Below are positions 12,166-20,014 of a stretch of 46,381 bases of DNA, in pieces. A program made the translations under genes and the position numbers. How positions within the stretch are numbered: position 1 is the stretch's first letter; every line of letters begins with the position of its first letter. The DNA is from Helicobacteraceae bacterium (GTDB lineage: Bacteria; Campylobacterota; Campylobacteria; Campylobacterales; Sulfurimonadaceae). The notes beneath the pieces are model-generated. The model worked only from the letters and a program-made list of their open reading frames with translations. It did no database searches and was not told the origin of the DNA. The stretch covers positions 1 to 46,381 of the forward strand of contig CANMJR010000022.1 of NCBI GenBank assembly GCA_947498025.1. The letters are read 5' to 3'.

Positions 12166-13477
12166 CAGCATCTCAAAACTGATACTTTTATTAGCTTTTT
12201 CTATAAGTTATGTGAATGCAGCAGAGGTTCTACTCTTTTCAAAAGCGTATGAGCTTGCTCTTGCAAACACAAATGCAATCAAATCTTCAGCCTATAGAGC
12301 TGAAGCCGAGAAAGAAAAGGTGAATCAGGAGTACTCTAAACTCTACCCGCAAATAAATTTTTCGGCTAATTATGGAAAGTCAGATTATACATACAATCCT
12401 AATTATAATAAAATAGATCATGTGAGACAGGGCATGATTAGTAATACGCTCTCACTCAGACAGTCGGTATATAATGCAGATACCTTCTCAAGAATAGCCA
12501 TGGAGACATCCAGAGGTAAACTCTACGAAATTGATTCTGACTTAAAAAAAGAGGAGTTGGCTCAGAGTGTATTTAAGGTCTATTTAGAGTTGTTAAAGTC
12601 TCATAATAAAATAAAACTCTATGAGTCAAATCTTCAATTTACAAAGTCAAAACTAGATACATTAACGCAACGCTACGATATGAATTTGGCAAACAAAATG
12701 GATTTGCTTCAGATGCAGGTGGAGTACAGCTCTGCTTTGATTAGTTTAGATAAAGAGAAAAAACAACTCAAAGTGAATGAGTTGAAGCTGACTCAATTTA
12801 TCGGTGATGCAGAGTATAAATTGCCGACATTAGAGATAAATAATCAAACGCTAGAGAGTATTAAAGCCATGCAGGCGTCTATAGTGAGCGGTGATACCTT
12901 TGAAAAAAACCTCAAAGTACTTCAGGCAGAAGTGGCATTAAAACTCTCAAAAGAACAAAAAGGGAACGCATGGGATGCGCATCTCCCTCGTTTAGATTTG
13001 CAGGCATCTGCTTCTAAATACAATACGGATGATCCGACAAGTGACGCACCCTACAATAATGTACAGCAAGTGGCACTCGTTTTGAATATTCCAATTTATA
13101 GCGGTGGAATGGTTTCATCTATGGTCGCCTCATCCGAACTGATGAGCAAAGCCGCCAATGAAGATTTGCTAGAGACTAAAAAAGAGGTCAAAGTGCAGTA
13201 TGATGAGTACTTGGCATCTTTTAACACCTCAGTAGATTCGGTGACAATGTACAAAAATGCACTAGCATCCGCTGAACTTTATGTTAAAGCCGTAGAACAG
13301 GGTTATGAGCATGGTCTAAAAAGTATTATTGATTTAAACGAAGCAAACACTAAGTTCTATGATGTAAAATACAAATATCTTGACAATATACATGGAATGG
13401 TTGACTCCTATGTGGGACTGCTTATCGTGAGCAACAACTTTGAGAATATAGGTTTGTTAGATAAAATAGTAGAATAA
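12155..13477 (+). CDS. TolC-family outer-membrane protein
   Basis: 440 aa with a signal peptide (MKSSSISKLILLLAFSISYV, cleavage probably after NAA). The repeated TolC layout follows: 'KAYELALANTNAIKSSAYRAEAEKEKV', 'YPQINFSANYG' and 'LKLSKEQKGNAWDAHLPRLDLQASASK', with the second half ending 'VEQGYEHGLKSIIDLNEANTKFYDVKY'. It forms the outer-membrane tunnel of the type I system. AGGAG inside the end of the preceding gene gives the start. A ~60-base gap separates it from the glycan genes. Confidence 0.92.
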   Translation: MKSSSISKLILLLAFSISYVNAAEVLLFSKAYELALANTNAIKSSAYRAEAEKEKVNQEYSKLYPQINFSANYGKSDYTYNPNYNKIDHVRQGMISNTLSLRQSVYNADTFSRIAMETSRGKLYEIDSDLKKEELAQSVFKVYLELLKSHNKIKLYESNLQFTKSKLDTLTQRYDMNLANKMDLLQMQVEYSSALISLDKEKKQLKVNELKLTQFIGDAEYKLPTLEINNQTLESIKAMQASIVSGDTFEKNLKVLQAEVALKLSKEQKGNAWDAHLPRLDLQASASKYNTDDPTSDAPYNNVQQVALVLNIPIYSGGMVSSMVASSELMSKAANEDLLETKKEVKVQYDEYLASFNTSVDSVTMYKNALASAELYVKAVEQGYEHGLKSIIDLNEANTKFYDVKYKYLDNIHGMVDSYVGLLIVSNNFENIGLLDKIVE

Positions 13478-13538
13478 TAAAGAATAGTTTCAAGGATACA
13501 TGTGAGAAGAATTAAAATTCAGTACAGTGAGGGATTCA

Positions 13539-14582
13539 ATGTCAAATCGTAAAAAAGCAATAATTACAGGTATAACCGGGCAAGACGGAGCCTATCTTGC
13601 GGAGTTACTTTTAGAAAAAGGGTATGAGGTTTACGGAACCTACAGAAGAACATCCTCGGTAAACTTCTGGAGAATAGAAGAGTTGGGCATACAAAATCAC
13701 GAAAACCTTCATTTGGTAGAGTATGATTTAACAGATCAGGCCAACAGTGTTCACATGGTTAAAAATATAGAGCCGGATGAGATTTATAACCTTGCAGCTC
13801 AGAGTTTTGTGGGCGTCTCCTTTGATCAACCGCTCGCTACCGCTCATATTACAGGGCTTGGATGTGTGCATCTGCTTGAAGCGATTCGAATCGTAAATCC
13901 GAAGATAAAATTTTATCAGGCAAGCACCTCAGAGATGTTCGGCGAGGTTCAGGAGATTCCGCAAAAAGAGAGTACCCCTTTTTATCCGCGAAGTCCTTAC
14001 GGTGTGGCAAAGCTCTACGCACACTGGATGGTAATTAACTACAGAGAGTCTTACAATATTTTTGGATGTAGCGGCATACTATTTAACCATGAATCGCCTT
14101 TGAGAGGAAGAGAGTTTGTAACAAGAAAAATTACAGACAGCGTAGCAAAAATCAAGCTTGGCAAATTAGAGTGTTTAGAGCTTGGAAACATGGACGCAAA
14201 AAGAGATTGGGGATTTGCAAAAGATTATGTGGAAGGCATGTACTTGATGCTTCAAGCGCCTAAACCGGACACTTATGTACTGGCTACAAACAGAACCGAA
14301 ACCGTAAGAGATTTTGTGACTATGGCATTTAAAGCAGCTGGTGTAGAGTTGGAATTTAGCGGCAGTGATGAAAATGAGATAGCAAAAGATAAAGCAACAG
14401 GCAAAACGGTTGTGAAGGTAAACCCAAAATTTTATAGACCATGTGAAGTGGAACTGCTCATAGGCAACCCGCAAAAAGCAAAAGATATTTTAGGCTGGGA
14501 ACCAAAATGTACGCTTGAAGAGCTGTGTGCCATGATGGTAAAAGCAGACCTCAAAAGAAATGAGATAGGGTTTAGTTTTTAA
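13539..14582 (+). CDS. gmd: GDP-mannose 4,6-dehydratase
   Basis: 347 aa from ATG 13539, chosen over an in-frame GTG at 13527 because GAGGG sits 5 bases upstream. It is an SDR-type enzyme. Visible features are the NAD(P) motif [23 protein letters not shown], '[12 protein letters not shown]', 'ASTSEMFG' and catalytic YGVAKLY, plus '[16 protein letters not shown]', all classic Gmd signatures. It turns GDP-D-mannose into GDP-4-keto-6-deoxy-mannose. The next gene is a likely reductase of that product. It opens the glycan cluster, and 60 bases separate it from tolC. Confidence 0.95.
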   Translation: MSNRKKAIITGITGQDGAYLAELLLEKGYEVYGTYRRTSSVNFWRIEELGIQNHENLHLVEYDLTDQANSVHMVKNIEPDEIYNLAAQSFVGVSFDQPLATAHITGLGCVHLLEAIRIVNPKIKFYQASTSEMFGEVQEIPQKESTPFYPRSPYGVAKLYAHWMVINYRESYNIFGCSGILFNHESPLRGREFVTRKITDSVAKIKLGKLECLELGNMDAKRDWGFAKDYVEGMYLMLQAPKPDTYVLATNRTETVRDFVTMAFKAAGVELEFSGSDENEIAKDKATGKTVVKVNPKFYRPCEVELLIGNPQKAKDILGWEPKCTLEELCAMMVKADLKRNEIGFSF

Positions 14583-14585
14583 GGG

Positions 14586-15464
14586 ATGAAAAAAGTTCTG
14601 ATAACCGGCATTGACAGCTTTACGGGAATACATCTCTCCTCTTATCTTGACGAGTGCGGTTATGAGGTGTTTGGAACCTCTTTTTTTGAGGGAACAGAGA
14701 AAAGATATAAGTGCGACATAACAGAAAAATCCGACATTGCAAATGTTCTAAAAAAAGTGCAACCCGATTTTCTGATACACCTCTCAGGCATCTCTTTTGC
14801 GGCGTATGGAGACCATGAAGCATTCTATAAAGTAAATACAATCGGCACTACAAATATCTTAGAAACGCTTGTAGAACTCGGGCTAAATCCATCCAAAATT
14901 ATTTTAGCAAGCAGTGCTACCATTTATGGAAATCAGGGTTTGGAAGTGCTGGATGAATCACTCTGCCCAAAACCTGCAAACCACTACGGTGCCAGTAAAT
15001 ATGCCATGGAGTGTTTGGCGCAGGGCTACTTTGATAAACTCAATATTCTAATCACCAGACCCTTTAACTATACGGGAAGCGGTCAGGCTGAACACTTTTT
15101 GATACCAAAGATAGTCAAACATTTTAAAGAAAAAAGCCAAATCATAGAGCTTGGCAACCTTGATGTTGAGAGAGAGTTTAATGACATAAGTTTTGTGTGT
15201 GAAGTGTATAAAAGACTCTTAGAGTGCGATAAAAAGAGTGAACTCTTCAATATAGCAACAAATAGAGGAATAAAACTCCTTGATGTCATAGAGAACATGA
15301 ATGAGATTGCAGGGTACAAAATAAAAGTAGCCGTAAATCCTAACTTTGTGAGAAAAGATGAGATTAAAAGTTTGACAGGCTCGAGGGAGAAGCTTTTTGA
15401 TGCCATAGGTACACTAGAGTTAAAAGATTTTAAAGACACACTCAGAGAGATGTTTGAAGCCTAA
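14586..15464 (+). CDS. rmd: GDP-4-keto-6-deoxy-mannose reductase-like SDR
   Basis: 292 aa, with NAD(P) motif TGIDSFTGIHL at the start, 'LIHLSGISF' and 'LASSATIYG'. The catalytic YGASKYAME, 'ITRPFNYTGSGQ' and 'REFNDISFV' follow. The family includes Rmd, which makes GDP-D-rhamnose, and adjacency to gmd (3 bases) favours that role. GDP-6-deoxytalose or another 4-reduced product cannot be excluded. Its 3' end overlaps the following glycosyltransferase by 11 bases. Confidence 0.75.
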   Translation: MKKVLITGIDSFTGIHLSSYLDECGYEVFGTSFFEGTEKRYKCDITEKSDIANVLKKVQPDFLIHLSGISFAAYGDHEAFYKVNTIGTTNILETLVELGLNPSKIILASSATIYGNQGLEVLDESLCPKPANHYGASKYAMECLAQGYFDKLNILITRPFNYTGSGQAEHFLIPKIVKHFKEKSQIIELGNLDVEREFNDISFVCEVYKRLLECDKKSELFNIATNRGIKLLDVIENMNEIAGYKIKVAVNPNFVRKDEIKSLTGSREKLFDAIGTLELKDFKDTLREMFEA

Positions 15465-16566
15465 AATTGCACTTGTGCATGACTGGCTGGTCACAGATGC
15501 CGGCGCAGAAAAAGTACTCAGAGCAATTATAGATATCTATCCGGATGCCGATGTTTTTTCACTTGTTGACTTTTTGAGCGACGAAGAGAGGAAGAGTGTT
15601 TTAAACGGCAAACATGCCAAAACCTCCTTTATTCAAAACCTCCCCTTTGCCAAAAAACATTTCAGAAACTACCTTCCCCTTTTTCCGCTTGCCATAGAGA
15701 GTTTGGATCTAAGCGCGTACGATTTGGTTATAAGCTCTTCATGGGCGGTTGCAAAGGGCGTAAAAACAACTAAAAAGCAACTCCATATCTCTTACTGCCA
15801 CACACCGATACGCTATGCATGGGATCTGTATGATGAATATACTGCAAATCTTAAACAACCAAAAAAGTTCTTGGTAGAGCAGACGCTCAAATATATCAGA
15901 AAGTGGGACATGCGGAGTTTGGAGCGAGTGGACTATTTTATAGCAAATTCTAAATTTGTGCAAAATAGAATAAATAGCACCTATAATAGGGAAAGCGAGG
16001 TAATCTATCCTCCTGTTGATACTCAAAATTTTACTCTATGCGAAGAAAAAGAGAGTTTTTATCTCACCGCCTCAAGACTTGTCCCCTATAAAAAAACAAA
16101 ACTGATAGTAGAGGCTTTTAATGAGATGCCGACAAAAAAACTCTTTGTAATCGGGGACGGGGAGGAGTATGAGGCAATAAAAAGTATTGCAAAAGAGAAT
16201 GTTCACCTTCTTGGCTATCAGGACAAAAAAACAATGATAGAAACCATGCAAAAAGCAAAAGCTTTTGTTTACGCTGCTGTTGAAGATTTTGGAATTGTTC
16301 CCATAGAAGCCTTGGCATGTGGAACTCCTGTTATTGCACTGAATGATGGCGGAACGCATGAAACTATACAAGATGGCATCAACGGTGTTCATTTTGAGCA
16401 TCAGACAAAAGAGAGCATAATGGATGCAGTAGAGAGATTTGAGAGTGTGAAATTTAACTATAAAGAAATTTCAGACTCCGCAAACTCTTACAACTGTGAG
16501 AGATTTAAAGATGAAATGAGAAGATTTATAGGTGAAAAATTAATAACAAATCTTCATAGATTTTAG
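15454..16566 (+). CDS. GT4-family glycosyltransferase
   Basis: 370 aa from TTG 15454, the only start that keeps the usual N-terminus KPKIALVHDWLVTDAGAEKV. GT-B fold with the donor-binding C-terminal half: 'TASRLVPYKKTKLIVEAF', 'LFVIGDGEEYEAI', 'VHLLGYQ' and 'EDFGIVPIEALACGTPVIAL' with the E..E pair. 'SSSWAVAKG' and 'SYCHTPIRYAWDLYDEY' are typical of WbaZ/WbpZ-like mannosyl- or rhamnosyltransferases. It probably adds the GDP-sugar made by the two preceding genes. It overlaps rmd by 11 bases. Confidence 0.85.
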   Translation: MKPKIALVHDWLVTDAGAEKVLRAIIDIYPDADVFSLVDFLSDEERKSVLNGKHAKTSFIQNLPFAKKHFRNYLPLFPLAIESLDLSAYDLVISSSWAVAKGVKTTKKQLHISYCHTPIRYAWDLYDEYTANLKQPKKFLVEQTLKYIRKWDMRSLERVDYFIANSKFVQNRINSTYNRESEVIYPPVDTQNFTLCEEKESFYLTASRLVPYKKTKLIVEAFNEMPTKKLFVIGDGEEYEAIKSIAKENVHLLGYQDKKTMIETMQKAKAFVYAAVEDFGIVPIEALACGTPVIALNDGGTHETIQDGINGVHFEHQTKESIMDAVERFESVKFNYKEISDSANSYNCERFKDEMRRFIGEKLITNLHRF

Positions 16567-16572
16567 TACAAT
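16567..16572 (+). promoter_or_regulatory. -10-like TACAAT before the initiating transferase
   Basis: TACAAT ends 6 bases before ATG 16579, and no SD is present. The same spacing is seen before 637, so an internal promoter giving a leaderless transcript is possible. Confidence 0.3.
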
Positions 16573-16578
16573 AACTTT

Positions 16579-17913
16579 ATGAAAAAAAACAGCTTCAATA
16601 TTGCAACATACCTTTTGGCACTGATTCTAATAACTGTGGATTATTTTGTACTTCTGCTTGCAATAAATATTACAATCTATTTAAGAACTGATTTTTTTAC
16701 AGTGCTCCCAAAATTTAATTCTACGAGCCATGATTACAGCTGGATGATATTAATTATCCTTTTTTTATTTATTTATGAAAAAATATATACTAAGCGATAT
16801 GACTATTGGAATGACACAAACAAGATTTTAAAGGCCTTGTTGTATTCTTTTCTTACCATTTTTAGTTTTATAACCCTCTCAAAAGCGTCAGACGACTACT
16901 CAAGACTTTTTATAGTACTCTTTTTTGCTTTAGCCCTCATATTAGTTCCTTTTGCTAAAAGAATTACAAAAAATTTGCTTTTTAGAGTTGATTATTTTAA
17001 GCTCAAAGTAAAAGTTCTCGCAGAAGATGAAAAGTATGAGATTCTAAAAAAAGAGATAGAGAAGAACTGGTATCTCGGATATAAAATGGGTGACGCAAAT
17101 TTTGACATGGTTCTGATTTCATCAAAAAAATATGATGCGACAGAGCTGCAAATAATTATAAATAAATATATCAATATAACAAAAGATATATATATCATTC
17201 CCTACCTAGAAAATATAGACTTCTCGCATGCCGAGATGATTAGCTACTCAAATATCAGGCTCTCCTCCTTTCATATAGAAAACAGGCTTTTAAACTATAA
17301 AAACATTGTTTTAAAATATCTCTTTGAAAGGTTTTTGAGTCTGCTCATTTTGCCTTTTGTGCTGGTGGTGCATCTTATAATTTCTATTCTAGTAAAGCTC
17401 GATTCCCATGGCAATATACTTTTTAAACAAAAAAGACTCGGCAAAAATTCAAAACTCTTTGAGTGTTATAAATACAGAAGCATGTATGAAAATGCTGATA
17501 CCATGTTGCAAGAGTATTTGCAAAAAAATCCGCAAGAGATTGAAAATTATAAAATTTTTCATAAGTATGAAAGTGACCCGCGAATAACAAAAATAGGAAA
17601 GTTTTTAAGAGCTACTTCGCTAGATGAATTGCCGCAGTTTTACAATATCTTTAAAGGCGAAATGAACTTGATTGGTCCACGACCCTACATGAATGAAGAG
17701 AGCCAAAAAATAGGCGTGTTAAATCAAGAGCTTATCCTTAAAGTCGCTCCCGGAATAACAGGACTCTGGCAGGTAAGCGGAAGAAACGAACTGACATTTG
17801 AGCAAAGAGTGGATTTGGATGTCTGGTATATACGCAACTGGTCGCTCTGGATGGATTTTGTAATATTTTTGAAAACAATCAAAGTGGTTTTATCTAAAGT
17901 CGGGGCTAGGTAA
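16579..17913 (+). CDS. Polyprenyl-phosphate sugar-1-phosphate transferase (WbaP/WcaJ type)
   Basis: 444 aa. There are about four N-terminal membrane helices (residues ~8-120), a soluble middle and another hydrophobic segment near 250-275. The catalytic bacterial sugar transferase domain follows: 'FKQKRLGKNSKLFECYKYRSM', 'DPRITKIGKFLRATSLDELPQ', 'MNLIGPRPY' and 'PGITGLWQVSGRNELTFEQRV'. It loads the first sugar-1-phosphate onto undecaprenyl phosphate and so starts assembly of the repeat unit on the inner membrane. The sugar used cannot be predicted from sequence. Confidence 0.92.
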   Translation: MKKNSFNIATYLLALILITVDYFVLLLAINITIYLRTDFFTVLPKFNSTSHDYSWMILIILFLFIYEKIYTKRYDYWNDTNKILKALLYSFLTIFSFITLSKASDDYSRLFIVLFFALALILVPFAKRITKNLLFRVDYFKLKVKVLAEDEKYEILKKEIEKNWYLGYKMGDANFDMVLISSKKYDATELQIIINKYINITKDIYIIPYLENIDFSHAEMISYSNIRLSSFHIENRLLNYKNIVLKYLFERFLSLLILPFVLVVHLIISILVKLDSHGNILFKQKRLGKNSKLFECYKYRSMYENADTMLQEYLQKNPQEIENYKIFHKYESDPRITKIGKFLRATSLDELPQFYNIFKGEMNLIGPRPYMNEESQKIGVLNQELILKVAPGITGLWQVSGRNELTFEQRVDLDVWYIRNWSLWMDFVIFLKTIKVVLSKVGAR

Positions 17914-17949
17914 GTGAGAGAACGACGAAGTAACCTTGTTAAATAATGG

Positions 17950-18657
17950 ATGATGATGCACAATAAAAATTTAAATATATTTATATTAGCAGGTGGACTC
18001 GGTACGAGACTTAAAAGTGTTGTCTCTGACGTTCCAAAACCTATGGCTCCGATTTGTGATAAACCTTTTTTAGCATATCAAATAAATGAGATTAAAAAAT
18101 ATTTTCCAAGCAGTAAAATATATCTGCTTACTTATTATTTATCAGAAATAATAGAGAACTATTTTAAAAAAGATGCATCTATAATTATTCTTAAAGAGCA
18201 AAAATTACTAGGCACAGGCGGCAGTATCAAAAATGCAATAAATTTTTTAAATTTAGATGTGAATGATTCGCTTTTGATACTCAATGGAGACACCTATATA
18301 AAACCGGATTTCAATAATCTTGTAAGTAACTTTAACGAAATAGTTATATTGGCTTCATTTCAAGAAGATTGTCAGCGATATGGAACACTGCTAATTAATA
18401 ACGGTAAGATTGTCCGTTTTGTAGAAAAAGAAGCCGGATTGAAAAATTCCTACATTAATGCAGGTTGTTACTATTTTAATAATTTGATTTTTTTTCATAA
18501 TATTCAAGAAGAAATTTTTGCAATAGAGGATAAGTTTAAAGAATATCTTTTAAATGATACAATAGAGATACTTAGATACAATGACATTTTTATTGATATT
18601 GGAATACCGGAAGATTATAAAAAAATGATAGATTATGTGGAAAGCCATGAAAATTGA
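17950..18657 (+). CDS. hddC: Sugar-1-phosphate nucleotidyltransferase, HddC-like
   Basis: 235 aa with the nucleotidyltransferase signature 'ILAGGLGTRLKSVVSDVPKPMAPI..KPFLAYQI' at about 12-45, 'LGTGGSIKNAI' and 'LILNGDTYIKPD'. The closest family by pattern is D-glycero-alpha-D-manno-heptose-1-phosphate guanylyltransferase. The HddA-like kinase that follows, overlapping by 11 bases, supports this. Three ATGs in a row (17950, 17953, 17956) leave the exact start open. Mannose- or glucose-1-phosphate specificity is an alternative. Confidence 0.75.
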   Translation: MMMHNKNLNIFILAGGLGTRLKSVVSDVPKPMAPICDKPFLAYQINEIKKYFPSSKIYLLTYYLSEIIENYFKKDASIIILKEQKLLGTGGSIKNAINFLNLDVNDSLLILNGDTYIKPDFNNLVSNFNEIVILASFQEDCQRYGTLLINNGKIVRFVEKEAGLKNSYINAGCYYFNNLIFFHNIQEEIFAIEDKFKEYLLNDTIEILRYNDIFIDIGIPEDYKKMIDYVESHEN

Positions 18658-20014
18658 CAAGTTTATAATAAGTAAAAATGACAGTATAGAACATGCCTTG
18701 CAAAAAATAGATGATAATAGTCTTGGCATTATATTCATAGAAGATAATGGAAAAATCATAGGTTGTTCTACCGATGGTGATATCAGGCGAGTATTGTTAA
18801 TCGAAAAAGATTTGAATGTAAAGATTAGTAGGTGTGTAAATAAGGATTTTATATTTTTATTTGAAACAAAAGTAACAAAAGAGAATATTTTAAAGTTGCT
18901 CGATTCAAGAATCAGAGCAATACCGATTTTAGATCAAAATTATAAGATGATATCTGTGGTATCTCAAAAAAATATTGATTGGAATGAAAAAGAAAAAATT
19001 ATATCAAAAGCTAAATCACCTGTTAGAGTCAGTTTTGCCGGTGGAGGAACTGATTTGACGGAATACTTTTATAAACAAGACGGCGTTGTTTTAAATACTA
19101 CCATCAACAAATTTGCGCATGCTGTTTTAGAAAAAAGAGGTGACGAAAAGATTAAGATTTTTTCTAATGATTTAAATCAAGAGGTCGTATATAATGATTT
19201 GTCGGAGTTAAAGTTTGACGGAAAACTGGATTTAATTAAGTCTGTCATTAAGCTTTTAAATCCTGATTATGGATTTGAACTTTATACATACAGTGACGTG
19301 CCGCCCGGTTCCGGATTGGGAGGTTCTGCCGTATTGCTCTCAGCTATTATCGGAACATTTAATAATTTCAGAGAAAATAAGTTTAATGATTATGAGATAG
19401 CAGAACTTGCATTTCATGCTGAGAGAGTTGAACTAGGGCTAGCAGGCGGTTGGCAGGATCAGTATGCTACAGTTTTTGGCGGTTTTAATTTTATGGAATT
19501 CAAGAATCATGAAAATATTGTGAATCCACTGAGAATACCGGAAAATATTATAAATGAGCTAGAGGATTCTTTAATCCTTTGTTACTCCGGATTAAACCAT
19601 AATTCGGGTGATATCCATGAGGATCAGAAAGAAAATATGAATCAGGAAGAGCAGCAGGAATATGCAAAAATATCAAAAGATATTGCATATGAAATGAAAT
19701 CAAGACTTTTAAAAGGCAGGCTTGACGATTTTGGAGAGCTTCTACATAAAGCTTGGAGTGTGAAAAAGAACTTTTCTTCTAAAATCACAACACCATTTTT
19801 AAATGATATTTATGAATATGCACTGCAAAACGGTGCCTTAGGCGGAAAACTTCTCGGTGCAGGCGGTGGGGGTTACTTTTTATTTTATGTACAAACATAT
19901 AAAAAAATACACTTAATGAACTCTCTCAAAGAGAGAGGGTTGAAAATAGAAACTTTTACCTTTGACAATATTGGATTAAGAAGCTGGATAACTAAGGAAA
20001 AATATGAGAATTGA
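18647..20014 (+). CDS. hddA: CBS-domain pair fused to an HddA-like GHMP sugar kinase
   Basis: 455 aa from ATG 18647, preferred over 18635 because GGAA is well spaced before it. Residues ~1-118 are two CBS motifs (DNSLGIIFIEDNGKIIGCST, then DGDIRR; SRIRAIPILDQNYKMISVVS). Residues ~122-455 are a GHMP kinase: 'KSPVRVSFAGGGTDLTEY', 'PPGSGLGGSAVLLSAI', 'GGWQDQYA' and 'GGKLLGAGGGGYFLF', matching D-glycero-D-manno-heptose-7-phosphate kinase. CBS pairs usually bind adenine nucleotides, so the kinase may be regulated by energy state. Stand-alone HddA lacks this part. The isomerase GmhA and the phosphatase GmhB are not in the window. Confidence 0.85.
   Translation: MKIDKFIISKNDSIEHALQKIDDNSLGIIFIEDNGKIIGCSTDGDIRRVLLIEKDLNVKISRCVNKDFIFLFETKVTKENILKLLDSRIRAIPILDQNYKMISVVSQKNIDWNEKEKIISKAKSPVRVSFAGGGTDLTEYFYKQDGVVLNTTINKFAHAVLEKRGDEKIKIFSNDLNQEVVYNDLSELKFDGKLDLIKSVIKLLNPDYGFELYTYSDVPPGSGLGGSAVLLSAIIGTFNNFRENKFNDYEIAELAFHAERVELGLAGGWQDQYATVFGGFNFMEFKNHENIVNPLRIPENIINELEDSLILCYSGLNHNSGDIHEDQKENMNQEEQQEYAKISKDIAYEMKSRLLKGRLDDFGELLHKAWSVKKNFSSKITTPFLNDIYEYALQNGALGGKLLGAGGGGYFLFYVQTYKKIHLMNSLKERGLKIETFTFDNIGLRSWITKEKYEN

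Noticed and set aside
13509-13520. Palindrome GAATTAAAATTC before gmd as an operator
   Set aside because: It is short, A/T-only apart from its ends, and expected often by chance at this base composition.
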